NCBI RefSeq assembly: GCF_007992095.1
Contig: NZ_BJZP01000018.1
Location: forward strand, 1 to 64,000
DNA length: 64,000 nt
DNA from: Paenirhizobium naphthalenivorans
Lineage (GTDB): Bacteria; Pseudomonadota; Alphaproteobacteria; Rhizobiales; Rhizobiaceae
Direction: 5' to 3'
Part shown: piece after piece, positions 8,005 to 16,221 of the stretch
Layout of the letters: each line of letters starts with the position of its first letter
How positions within the stretch are numbered: position 1 is the stretch's first letter
Made by a program: the position numbers and the translations under genes
Notes under the pieces: generated by a model
Seen by the model: only the letters and a program-made list of their open reading frames with translations
Databases searched by the model: none
What the model was told of the DNA's origin: nothing

Positions 8005-9315
8005 ATGTCTACGGCAAACATCACCCCTACCACCATTGACGGCATCAAGCGCCTTGCCAAAACGATATCCAAGCGGGACGGCGTGCCTCACGCTGTCGGT
8101 TTGGACCGCGCATCTATTCGTGCGGGATATTCGAATTACACGAATGCTCGACGTGTCCTGATGTCATCCACTACATCCACGCGACCGAATTTTAAGACCT
8201 TCATCAGCGTTTGGTGGCGAGACCCCAAGACGAAGGCGCGTGGAACAGAGATCGTTGAAGTCTCACTTCCGAAGCCTCTGGATGAAATCGTCGAGACAAG
8301 ACACTTCAAGAATGCGCGCGGCCTGTGGAACTTCAAGCGCTGGGCACCTGACTTGATCGTTTGCCAGACCAATCCTCAAAGCGAGGACGGAGCCATTTCT
8401 GCTGCATGCACTGCCGCTCGTACCCTGCAATTCATGGCCGCGACAGGTTTGAAGCCGTCGAAGAGTGACGCTTTGCCTGGTGGCGGCGGTACTGGACGTC
8501 TGCCAGGCCGTGACCATTGTAGCTCATGGTTCGACCCGGCCACGAAGAAGAAGGTCATCCTTGACGAGCCATATGCCGCAGCGGTTTCCGATCGCCAGCT
8601 AGAGCGCGACGCCTGGGCGGACCGCAACAACTGGCAGATTGTCAAGTCGGCATGGGGTGGGATTTACTTCCCAGACGGTGGCAGCGAGCTCTACCTTCTT
8701 TCCGATCGCAAAAAAGGAACTGCTTTGGAGCCCATTGAAGCAGTCTTGTCTGCATTGGGTGCGCCGGTGGTTCCCGAAAATTGCAGGCGAGTTGCTACGA
8801 CCGATGCTGAGCCGTTCCGCACACCTGGTGAAATTCAGATGGAAGCTGAGAAGGCGGCGAAAGCATTGATCCCGAAAACGGCGCGGGTTGCGGGTAAAGC
8901 CTCGACCACGGTTCCGTACAAGATGCTCTTCGCCTCGGGTACGCGGCCGAAGACAAAGATGCCCGTCGAGAAGCACTCGGAGGTCGGGAAGCTTCTCAAG
9001 GAAGTGCTTACGGCCACCCGTGGCAGGGCGGGCGTTACCAAGCGTGTCGATCAGGTTAGGTCCGAACTCGATAACTGGGCGCAACTCGAATATGATCGCA
9101 AAACCCTGCCAGATGGCGAGTTTTTCGATCTCTATTATCATGAGAGGGTTGAGGTGCCTGAGGCCGAGCGGGGCGTTGTGGGTCGTGCCCATCACGTCGA
9201 ACGGCTGCAGAGTGCCAAGGCTATCCTCGTCAGCGCATACCCGGACTCGAAGCCGCTTCGTGACCTGATCAAGAAGATCGATTTGGCGATCAAGTCGTTG
9301 GAAGCCTGGCGCTAG
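8005..9315 (+). CDS. DUF5623-like protein of the accessory block
   Basis: A 436-residue protein when started at the ATG at 8005, which has GGGAG eight bases upstream; a GTG at 7972 would add 11 residues but lacks a clear ribosome-binding site. The N-terminus (IDGIKRLAKTISKRDGVPHAVGLDRA) resembles the DUF5623 family, found mostly on plasmids and integrated elements; this is from memory. The remainder is soluble and basic, with a helical C-terminus. No catalytic motif is recognised. It stands alone, divergent from the triad. Its role could be accessory to the element rather than to the triad. Confidence 0.6.
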   Translation: MSTANITPTTIDGIKRLAKTISKRDGVPHAVGLDRASIRAGYSNYTNARRVLMSSTTSTRPNFKTFISVWWRDPKTKARGTEIVEVSLPKPLDEIVETRHFKNARGLWNFKRWAPDLIVCQTNPQSEDGAISAACTAARTLQFMAATGLKPSKSDALPGGGGTGRLPGRDHCSSWFDPATKKKVILDEPYAAAVSDRQLERDAWADRNNWQIVKSAWGGIYFPDGGSELYLLSDRKKGTALEPIEAVLSALGAPVVPENCRRVATTDAEPFRTPGEIQMEAEKAAKALIPKTARVAGKASTTVPYKMLFASGTRPKTKMPVEKHSEVGKLLKEVLTATRGRAGVTKRVDQVRSELDNWAQLEYDRKTLPDGEFFDLYYHERVEVPEAERGVVGRAHHVERLQSAKAILVSAYPDSKPLRDLIKKIDLAIKSLEAWR

Positions 9316-9385
9316 AGCCTTGATCTGTGACACGGGAGCTTTCTGTCGCGAAGCTCGCAAGGTCGAGGATATGAAATTGGAGTTA

Positions 9386-9425
9386 GAGATAATTGGCGAC
9401 CCCACGTAGGGTCGCCAATTATCTC
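9386..9425. terminator. perfect 17-bp inverted repeat, possible bidirectional terminator
   Basis: Arms 9386-9402 and 9409-9425 are exact inverse complements with a 6-base loop (CACGTA). It lies 70 bp after the DUF5623-like stop and also downstream of tRNA-Arg on the other strand. Neither side has a good T-run, so it is either a weak terminator, a protein-binding palindrome or an element-specific repeat. Confidence 0.5.
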
Positions 9426-9573
9426 AGGGGTCGGTTTTCAAAATTGTCTTGATGCTTTTGTTGTGGCCGACGGCGACATGGACGCCTAAGATTTCGTGAC
9501 CTAACGTCAGGTCTTTGCCGCCTTATCTCGTACGCTGAGTTTTCGAGAAACAGGGAAATTTGGCTGGTTAACC

Positions 9574-9639
9574 TTGGGGACAGACCTATTGAAGCGCTAG
9601 GGACATATCAGCGCTCTTGGAGACAAACCTTTTGAGCGA
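9574..9639 (+). repeat. three degenerate repeats resembling an IS21-like end
   Basis: Three copies of a TTGGGGACAGACC-like unit start at 9574, 9598 and 9617 (GGGGACAGACC, AGGGACATATC, GGAGACAAACC), each followed by a variant of AGCG. Multiple short terminal repeats of this kind are typical of IS21-family ends. No transposase gene is nearby, so it would be a remnant. Confidence 0.35.
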
Positions 9640-9686
9640 TTCCACCTTCTGGCGACAGATCCAGCGCTTCATTCAGGGAATGGCTA

Positions 9687-9763
9687 TGGTGATCCCGACG
9701 CGATTCGAACGCGTGACCCCCAGATTAGGAATCTGGTGCTCTATCCTGCTGAGCTACGGGACC
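9687..9763 (-). tRNA. tRNA-Arg (anticodon CCU)
   Basis: Cloverleaf read on the - strand: acceptor GGTCCCG/CGGGATC (one G-T), D arm GCTC/GAGC, anticodon stem CCAGA/TCTGG with loop TTCCTAA giving anticodon CCT, T arm ACGCG/CGCGT with TTCGAAT, and encoded CCA at the 3' end (9687-9689). The 3' end faces the accessory block, the usual geometry when a tRNA gene is an integration site. Confidence 0.97.
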
Positions 9764-9886
9764 ACTGCTGAACTCCATACAAAAGCGCGGCCGCGAAGCC
9801 AAGCGTTTTCGCGGGCAAAGGCCGTGCGGCATGAACAGCCGGGCCTCAGCGGCGCTCGGTATGCCCGAGCGCGCCCTCGGGCCTCC

Positions 9887-11050
9887 TCAGTCCGTCAAAC
9901 GTTGCTCAGCCAGTCGGACCCAGTAAGAAATGCCATAGGGGAGGACTTCGTCGTTGAAGTCATAGGCGGGATTGTGCAGGCCGGGCGTGTCGCCGTGGCC
10001 GATCATGATGTAGGCACCAGGACGGGCCTGCAGCATGAAGGCGAAATCCTCGCCGGCCATGGAGGGGTCGACTTCGGTGTTCACCTGGTCCTTGCCGACG
10101 ATATCCATGGCGGCAAGTGCCGCATGGTCCGTCTCGGCCGGATGGTTGACGGTGACGGGGCAGGCGCGTTCATAGACCACGTCGGCTTCGGCGCCATTGG
10201 CGGCGGCTATTCCCTGGGCAATTTCGCGGATACGGGTTTCGGCCAGGTCGCGCACCGTTTCGTCGAGCGAACGCACGGTGCCGGCAAGCTGCGCCTCTGC
10301 CGGAATGATGTTATGGGTCGTGCCGGCATTGAAGCGGGTCACCGAGACGACAACGGAGCGTAGCGGATTGGCGTTGCGCGCCGCGATCAGTTGCAGGTTG
10401 GTGACGATCTGTGCGCCGATGGCGATCGGGTCGACCGCCTTATGCGGTTCGGCGGCATGGCTCCCACGGCCCTTGATCGTGATGAAGAACTTGTCGGGCG
10501 CGGCCATGATGCCGCCCTTGCGAATCGAGAACGTGCCGACCGGCTGGCCTGGCATATTGTGCATGCCGTAGACCTCCTCGATGGCGAAACGCTCCATCAG
10601 TCCGTCCTCGACCATGGCAAGCGCCCCGGCGCCACCTTCCTCGGCTGGTTGGAAGATCACGACGACGCGACCGTTGAAATTGCGCGTCTCAGCCAGATAC
10701 CGGGCGGCGCCGAGCAGCATGGCGGTATGGCCGTCATGGCCGCAGGCGTGCATGCGGCCGGGCACTTTTGATGTCCAGGGCTTGCCGCTGATTTCCTCCA
10801 GCGGCAAGGCGTCCATGTCGGCGCGTAGGCCGATGGCGCGGGTGCTCGTGCCACGGCCATGGATCACGCCGACGACGCCGGTTCGGCCAATGCCTGTAAC
10901 GATCTCGTCAACGCCGAATTCCGCGAGCTTGGCGGCGACGAAGGCCGCTGTCTCCTGGACGTCGTAGAGAATTTCCGGATTGGCATGAAGATGGCGGCGC
11001 CATTCGCTGACCTCCGCCTGAAGTTCGGCGGCGCGGTTCAATATCGGCAT
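9887..11050 (-). CDS. M20-family amidohydrolase (hippurate hydrolase-like)
   Basis: A 387-residue cytosolic metallo-amidohydrolase starting at the ATG at 11050, which has AGGA seven bases upstream; a longer reading to 11128 would add 26 unconserved residues. Motifs of the M20D group are seen: RADMDALPLEE, the Zn-binding MHACGHDGHTAML, AEEGGAGA, and a late GEDFAFMLQ. Members remove acyl groups from amino acids (hippurate, indole-acetyl amino acids and others); the substrate here cannot be told from sequence. First core gene after the tRNA; it reads toward it. Confidence 0.9.
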   Translation of the reverse strand: MPILNRAAELQAEVSEWRRHLHANPEILYDVQETAAFVAAKLAEFGVDEIVTGIGRTGVVGVIHGRGTSTRAIGLRADMDALPLEEISGKPWTSKVPGRMHACGHDGHTAMLLGAARYLAETRNFNGRVVVIFQPAEEGGAGALAMVEDGLMERFAIEEVYGMHNMPGQPVGTFSIRKGGIMAAPDKFFITIKGRGSHAAEPHKAVDPIAIGAQIVTNLQLIAARNANPLRSVVVSVTRFNAGTTHNIIPAEAQLAGTVRSLDETVRDLAETRIREIAQGIAAANGAEADVVYERACPVTVNHPAETDHAALAAMDIVGKDQVNTEVDPSMAGEDFAFMLQARPGAYIMIGHGDTPGLHNPAYDFNDEVLPYGISYWVRLAEQRLTD

Positions 11051-11207
11051 GTTGCTGTCCTGCTCGTCTATTTCAGCTATCTCGTGAGAGCCGGCGCAGA
11101 ATGTGCGCCTTGAGATTGACGTAATCAATGGCTCTTGCCATTGCTTTCATTCATAGGCCAATTATCTAGCCTTTGCGAGACAGATCCGCGTCGAAGAGGT
11201 TTTCACC

Positions 11208-12323
11208 GTGCCGTCGAAAAATTCCTGCATGTCGCCGAAGACGCACCGCACGCGCCGCCTTGCGGTGCTGGTCTGCGTAATCGCGGCTTGCCTGCCGAAC
11301 CTGGCAATGGCCAATCCGCAGATTGTTGTCGACGTCAACAGTGGGCAGGTGATCGCGCATGAGGAGGCCTTCCGCAAGTGGTACCCGGCCTCCCTCACCA
11401 AGCTGATGACGGCTTATACCACGTTCAAGGCAATCCGTGCCGGCGAGCTGTCGCTTTCCAGTGTTGTGGTGATGAGCGAGAAGGCCGCCGCCCAGCCGGC
11501 GAGCAAGATGTATTACAAGCCGGGCTCGCAACTAACGCTCGACAGCGCGCTGAAGATCCTGCTCGTCAAGTCCGCCAATGACATCGCTGTGGCCATCGGC
11601 GAGCGGGTCGGCGGCACGCTCGACAATTTCGTGGCCCGCATGAACGCTGACGCGCAGGCGCTCGGCATGACGTCATCCCGCTTTGTCAATCCGAACGGTC
11701 TGCCAGGCACCGGGCAATATACGACGGCGCGTGACCTTGCAGTGCTCGCTGTCGCCTTGCGGCGGGAATTTCCGCAATATGCCGGTTATTTCGCCCTGGA
11801 GGGCATCAATACCGGCAAGAAGGAATATCCGAACTACAATCTCCTGATTGGCCGCTTTGACGGTGCCGATGGCATGAAGACCGGTTATATCTGCGCGTCC
11901 GGCTTCAACCAGGTGTCGTCAGCGACCCGCAACGGCCGCACGGTGGTGTCCGTGGTGCTCGGAGCCGACAGCCTGGGTGCGCGGGCCGACATGTCGGCGG
12001 ACCTGCTGCAGAAGGCTCTGACTTCGCCGCGTAGCGCCGGCCGAAGTCTTGGCAGCCTTGCCCCCTATGGCCCCGGACGTGACGCGGTTGCCGACATCAG
12101 TGCCGAGATCTGCAACCCGCAGGCGCGCAAGGTGCGCAGCGAAGGTCGCGACGAGGCCGGCCGCATGAAGCTGCTGTCGCCCTATATCCACGAGATGGGC
12201 CGGCCGCCGCGGACGGTCTTTGCCGGTCTGATCCCCGGGTCGGAGCCGCAGCCGGCGAAACAGAACGGAGCGGCCGGCGTGATTGCCAACGTGCCGATCC
12301 CCACGCCCCGCCCGACCTTTTGA
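11208..12323 (+). CDS. D-alanyl-D-alanine carboxypeptidase (PBP5/6 type)
   Basis: A 371-residue penicillin-binding protein of the DacC/DacF class. A signal peptide (about 1-35, ending NLAMA) sends it to the periplasm. Active-site motifs: S62-L-T-K65, S122-A-N124 and K224-T-G226. It trims the terminal D-Ala from peptidoglycan pentapeptides. The GTG start at 11208 has AAGAGG eight bases upstream; an ATG at 11229 is possible. There is no obvious C-terminal amphipathic anchor of PBP5; the end is Pro-rich. Confidence 0.9.
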   Translation: MPSKNSCMSPKTHRTRRLAVLVCVIAACLPNLAMANPQIVVDVNSGQVIAHEEAFRKWYPASLTKLMTAYTTFKAIRAGELSLSSVVVMSEKAAAQPASKMYYKPGSQLTLDSALKILLVKSANDIAVAIGERVGGTLDNFVARMNADAQALGMTSSRFVNPNGLPGTGQYTTARDLAVLAVALRREFPQYAGYFALEGINTGKKEYPNYNLLIGRFDGADGMKTGYICASGFNQVSSATRNGRTVVSVVLGADSLGARADMSADLLQKALTSPRSAGRSLGSLAPYGPGRDAVADISAEICNPQARKVRSEGRDEAGRMKLLSPYIHEMGRPPRTVFAGLIPGSEPQPAKQNGAAGVIANVPIPTPRPTF

Positions 12324-12337
12324 CCCCGGAGCAAACC

Positions 12338-13552
12338 ATGTCTGACAGCAACGGCCGGATCCCCGTGTCGATCATTACCGGCTTCCTCGGGGCGGGGAAA
12401 TCGACGCTGCTAAACCGCATCCTCAAGGATCCGGCGATGAAGGATGCCGCGGTCATCATCAACGAGTTCGGCGAGGTCGGCATCGATCACATGCTGGTTG
12501 AAGCGTCGAACGATTCGATCGTCGAACTGGCCGATGGTTGCCTGTGCTGCACGGTGCGCGGCGAGCTCGTCGACACGCTGGCCGAACTCATCGATGGCAT
12601 TCAGACCGGCAGATTGAAGCGGCTGTCGCGTGTCGTGATCGAGACCACCGGGCTGGCCGATCCGGCACCCGTCATGCAGTCGGTCATTGGCCATCCGGCG
12701 CTCGCCCAATCCTTCGATCTCGATGGTGTCGTCACCGTGGTGGACATGGTGCACGGCCTGTCGACGCTCGACACTTACCCGGAGGCCGTCCGCCAGGTGG
12801 CGGTCGCCGACCGGCTGGTCCTCACCAAGGCGAGCCTTGCCGATCCGGCCGCTCGCGAGGCGCTTCTCGAACGGTTGCGCATGCTGAATCCGCTCTCCGA
12901 GATGACCGATGGTGACACGGCGGAAGTCGGCACTGCCGCCATTCTGGCCAATGGCCTCTATGACCCGACGAGCAAGATCGCCGATGTTGACCGTTGGTTG
13001 AAGGACGAAGCGCGCGCCGATCACGACCACCATCATCATGGTCACGACCATGATCACCATCATGCACATGACCCACACTGCGAGCAGTGCGACCACGAGG
13101 GGCATACCCCTGACCGTGACGGGCATCACCATGAGCACCATCATCACGACCATGGTCATGACGTGAACCGGCATGACGACCGGATCCGTTCCTACTCGAT
13201 TGTCCACGATCGGCCAATCGAGCCGATGGCGCTCGATATGTTTATCGACATCCTGCGCTCCAGCCAGGGCGAGAAACTGTTGCGCATGAAGGCCGTTGTG
13301 GCACTGACCGATCGCCCCAACCAGCCTCTCGTGCTGCACGGTGTGCAGTCTGTCTTTCATCCGCCGGTCCGGCTGCCCGCCTGGCCGGATCCCGAGGATC
13401 GTCGCACCCGACTGGTGCTGATCACACGCGACCTTGACGAAAGCTATGTGCGCGAATTGTTCGACGCCTTCACCGGGCGGCCGCAGATCGATCGCCCTGA
13501 TCGTCTGGCGCTCGAAGACAATCCGCTCGCCATTCCCGGCATGAAGATGTGA
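12338..13552 (+). CDS. CobW/COG0523 GTPase with a His-rich metal-binding region
   Basis: 404 residues from the ATG at 12338 (GGAG six bases upstream; 14 bp after the carboxypeptidase stop). Walker A GFLGAGKST at 15-23, INEFGEVG switch region, the CLCC metal motif near 69-72, and a C-terminal CobW_C domain. Between the domains, about residues 228-280, is a strikingly His/Asp-rich run with two Cys. COG0523 proteins are metallochaperones: some serve cobalamin synthesis, others zinc. The His-rich loop and a carboxypeptidase neighbour rather than cob genes argue for zinc handling. The usual NKxD motif is TKAS here. Confidence 0.9.
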   Translation: MSDSNGRIPVSIITGFLGAGKSTLLNRILKDPAMKDAAVIINEFGEVGIDHMLVEASNDSIVELADGCLCCTVRGELVDTLAELIDGIQTGRLKRLSRVVIETTGLADPAPVMQSVIGHPALAQSFDLDGVVTVVDMVHGLSTLDTYPEAVRQVAVADRLVLTKASLADPAAREALLERLRMLNPLSEMTDGDTAEVGTAAILANGLYDPTSKIADVDRWLKDEARADHDHHHHGHDHDHHHAHDPHCEQCDHEGHTPDRDGHHHEHHHHDHGHDVNRHDDRIRSYSIVHDRPIEPMALDMFIDILRSSQGEKLLRMKAVVALTDRPNQPLVLHGVQSVFHPPVRLPAWPDPEDRRTRLVLITRDLDESYVRELFDAFTGRPQIDRPDRLALEDNPLAIPGMKM

Positions 13553-13567
13553 TCAAGGGCTAGTCCC

Positions 13568-13795
13568 TCAGCCTTTGCGGATGCGGAAACGGTGTCCGTT
13601 GTCGAGCTTCACGGTCTCTATGAGTTGGTGGCCGTCCTCGTTGCAAAAATGCGGGACATCAATCACGGCCAAGGGGTCGGTCGTTTCGACACTCAGTTCT
13701 TCGCCCCGCTGCATGGTCGCCAGACGGCGCCGGGTCTTGAGAACCGGCAAGGGGCACTTCAGCCCCTTGAGATCATAGAGGGTGATGTCGCTCAT
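13568..13795 (-). CDS. TusA-like sulfurtransferase
   Basis: 75 residues with the family signature LKCPLPVLKTRR; the Cys of CPxP carries persulfide sulfur in TusA-family proteins that feed tRNA thiolation or other sulfur pathways. Its ATG overlaps the stop of the upstream L,D-transpeptidase gene by four bases, so the two are translationally coupled, an odd functional pairing. The exact acceptor is unknown. Confidence 0.9.
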   Translation of the reverse strand: MSDITLYDLKGLKCPLPVLKTRRRLATMQRGEELSVETTDPLAVIDVPHFCNEDGHQLIETVKLDNGHRFRIRKG

Positions 13796-15036
13796 TGCGA
13801 CGACCAGATCTTCCAGAAGGGCTTCTTTTCCGTTTCCGCGGTCTGTACCGGCGCCGGAACCGCGAGCGGGTTCGGCTGTGGTACGGGCACGGCGGCGGGC
13901 TGAGCGGGCGTGGAGACTGCGGCGGTTACCGGCGCGGACGCGGGTGTCGGCGCGGCTGATGCCGCCGGAGGTTTCTGGCGCTGCTCGGCAAGCTGGTCGA
14001 GCGCCGCCGTTGCACTGGCGTTCGGCGTGGACTGGTTCGCCACGTCATCGATCTTCAGAAGCTTACCGGCCTTCAACGCGGAGCCGGTCGGGGCATAGGC
14101 CAGGTCGTGGCCCTTGCGCCGGTTGGCGACCAGCGCCTTGCGCTCGGCCTCGGATGGGTCATACCAGATCTTGCCGTCGAACTTCTGTAATGCCTTTGCA
14201 TAGTCCTTGGCATAGGCGGCATTGTAGGAAGCCAGTGCCGTCTGAAGGGCGGGCGGGGCCGACATCGGCGGGCAGGGCGCCGCCGCGCTCAAGGTCTTGC
14301 CGTCTGCAACCTGCTGGTTAAAGACATACTTCCTGTCGCAGACGGCCACTTCCGGCGGTCTCTTGGTCACTTCAAAATTGTCGTAGCCGACCTTCAGCAT
14401 CTCCCAGAAGGGATAGTGCTCGCTATGGCGGTGGCGGGCCATGTTCTCCGCGGTCATGCGGAAGGGGAAGGCCTGCAACTGGATGGTCTGCTGGCCGCCC
14501 TTGAAGGCGTCGCGGGCGAAGGCATAGATTTCGAGGATCTGCGCATCGGTCATCGAATAGCAGCCCGACGACGAGCATGCGCCGTGGATCATCAGGTTGG
14601 ACCCGTTGCGGTTGTTCGATTGGTCGAAACGGTTCGGATAACCCGTGTTGATCGCCAGATAGTATTTGGAGTTCGGGTTCAGATTATGGGGCGAGAGCGG
14701 ATAGAAGCCCTCCGGTGCCTGCCTGTCGCCTTCCTTGACCTTCGGCCCGAGGCGGCCAGACCAGGCGCATATCTCGTATTCCTTGATCTTTTCGAAGCGT
14801 CCGTTGGTCTTCGCTTTCCAGATCTCCAGCAGACCCTCTTCCTTGAGGATGCGGATGGCGATTGGCGAGTTGCGGTCCATGCCCTTGGCCTTCATCTCGG
14901 CCAGGATTTTCGACGGCAGCGGCTGCTCCACCTTGTTCGAAACAGAGGCCGGGTCAAAGCTGTCCAGCGTGTCATTGCAGCCGGTCAGGGCGGCGGCAGC
15001 GAAAATCAGGGCAAGAGCGGTCGATTTCCAACGCAT
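13792..15036 (-). CDS. L,D-transpeptidase (YkuD) lipoprotein
   Basis: A 414-residue lipoprotein: signal peptide with lipobox LTGC, lipidated Cys20. The YkuD catalytic domain has the motif H151-G...S-S-G-C159-Y-S, with C159 as nucleophile. Such enzymes crosslink peptidoglycan or attach proteins to it, in the periplasm; the arrangement resembles the YafK branch. The last 100 residues are Ala/Pro/Val-rich and low complexity, likely a flexible wall-spanning tail. Rhizobiales rely heavily on L,D-crosslinks for polar growth. Confidence 0.88.
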   Translation of the reverse strand: MRWKSTALALIFAAAALTGCNDTLDSFDPASVSNKVEQPLPSKILAEMKAKGMDRNSPIAIRILKEEGLLEIWKAKTNGRFEKIKEYEICAWSGRLGPKVKEGDRQAPEGFYPLSPHNLNPNSKYYLAINTGYPNRFDQSNNRNGSNLMIHGACSSSGCYSMTDAQILEIYAFARDAFKGGQQTIQLQAFPFRMTAENMARHRHSEHYPFWEMLKVGYDNFEVTKRPPEVAVCDRKYVFNQQVADGKTLSAAAPCPPMSAPPALQTALASYNAAYAKDYAKALQKFDGKIWYDPSEAERKALVANRRKGHDLAYAPTGSALKAGKLLKIDDVANQSTPNASATAALDQLAEQRQKPPAASAAPTPASAPVTAAVSTPAQPAAVPVPQPNPLAVPAPVQTAETEKKPFWKIWSSQ

Positions 15037-15204
15037 TGCGAAAGGCTCATCTTGAACAGAACAGGACTGCTTTCGTCAGAAAGCGGACCTTTCCAATTTA
15101 TGACCAGATCGTTCACAAATCATAAACCAAAGGCACGTTTCAAGCCGAACGGACCTGCGCCATAGCGTGAGAAAACAGCAGCATTGTGACGCGCCCGCAG
15201 TCCC

Positions 15205-16158
15205 CTAGAGATTGCGACCGATGTTCAGGAACTTCTGACGACGCTCCGAGCGCAGCTGGTCGCCCGGCTTGGGCGAGAGCTCGGCGAGTGCCGAGGCGAT
15301 CACGTCACCGGCTGCCCTGATTACCGTTTGCGGAGCGCGGTGTGCGCCGCCGACGGGTTCGGGAATAATACCGTCGATGATGCCGAACCCCTTCAGGTCC
15401 TCGGCCGTGATCTTCATATTGGTTGCCGCTTCCTTGGCGCGGGTGGAATCGCGCCACAGGATGGACGCGGCGCCTTCCGGTGAGATGACGGAATAGATGG
15501 CGTGTTCCAGCATGTAGACCCGGTTGCCAGTGGCGATCGCGATTGCGCCACCCGAACCGCCTTCGCCGATGACGATGGAGACCATCGGCACCTTGAGGCC
15601 CAGGCATGTCTCCGTGGAGCGGGCGATGGCTTCCGCCTGACCACGTTCTTCCGCACCCACGCCTGGATAGGCGCCGGCGGTGTCGATCAGGGTGACGACC
15701 GGCAGACCGAAGCGGTCGGCCATTTCCATTACGCGGATCGCCTTGCGATAGCCTTCCGGACGCGGACTGCCGAAATTGTGCTTCAGGCGTGACTTGGTGT
15801 CATTGCCCTTTTCCTGGCCGATCACCGCGACCGGCTGGCCGCGGAAACGGGCAAGCCCGGCCTGGATCGCGGCATCCTCGGAAAATTTGCGATCACCCGC
15901 AAGCGGCGTGAATTCGGTGAAAAGCTCGGCTGCATAGTCGACGAAATGCGGACGCTGCGGATGGCGGGCGACCTGCGTTTTTTGCCAGGGGTTCAGCTTG
16001 GAATAGATCTCTTCCATTGCTTCGCGGGCGCGGGCTTCCAGTCGGCCGATCTCCTCGGACGTATCGATGCTTTCGTCCTCTTCCGCGAGCTTCTTCAGCT
16101 CGTGGATCTTAGCTTCGAGGTCGGAGATAGGCTTTTCGAAGTCGAGATAATTATGCAT
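15205..16158 (-). CDS. accA: acetyl-CoA carboxylase carboxyltransferase subunit alpha
   Basis: 317 residues, normal length. It transfers carboxyl from carboxybiotin to acetyl-CoA together with AccD, the first step of fatty acid synthesis. Seen: N-terminal helical DFEKPI segment, the crotonase-fold core with GRPVxVIGQEKG-like stretch, DTAGAYPG and GEGGSGGA oxyanion/CoA-binding glycines. Lies downstream of xerD on the same strand, 63 bp away, an order common in Rhizobiales. The 168-bp gap before the L,D-transpeptidase gene shows no gene. Confidence 0.98.
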   Translation of the reverse strand: MHNYLDFEKPISDLEAKIHELKKLAEEDESIDTSEEIGRLEARAREAMEEIYSKLNPWQKTQVARHPQRPHFVDYAAELFTEFTPLAGDRKFSEDAAIQAGLARFRGQPVAVIGQEKGNDTKSRLKHNFGSPRPEGYRKAIRVMEMADRFGLPVVTLIDTAGAYPGVGAEERGQAEAIARSTETCLGLKVPMVSIVIGEGGSGGAIAIATGNRVYMLEHAIYSVISPEGAASILWRDSTRAKEAATNMKITAEDLKGFGIIDGIIPEPVGGAHRAPQTVIRAAGDVIASALAELSPKPGDQLRSERRQKFLNIGRNL

Positions 16159-16221
16159 GAAATCGGGTTCCGATCGTTTTGCACTATGCCGTTCGGGCGC
16201 ATGGCACCGGTGTTGACGGCT

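Larger units (their letters stand above)
9316..9686. other. 371-bp boundary region between the island and tRNA-Arg
   Basis: No credible gene. It holds a perfect 17-bp hairpin (9386-9425) and a cluster of three degenerate repeats (9574-9639) like a transposon end. The tRNA 3' end begins at 9687, so any attachment site for the island should be at the right limit of this stretch. Confidence 0.5.

Noticed and set aside
12410..13360. 316-codon open frame antisense to the CobW gene
   Set aside because: Produced by the complement of the His-rich repeat; product is Met/Val low complexity.
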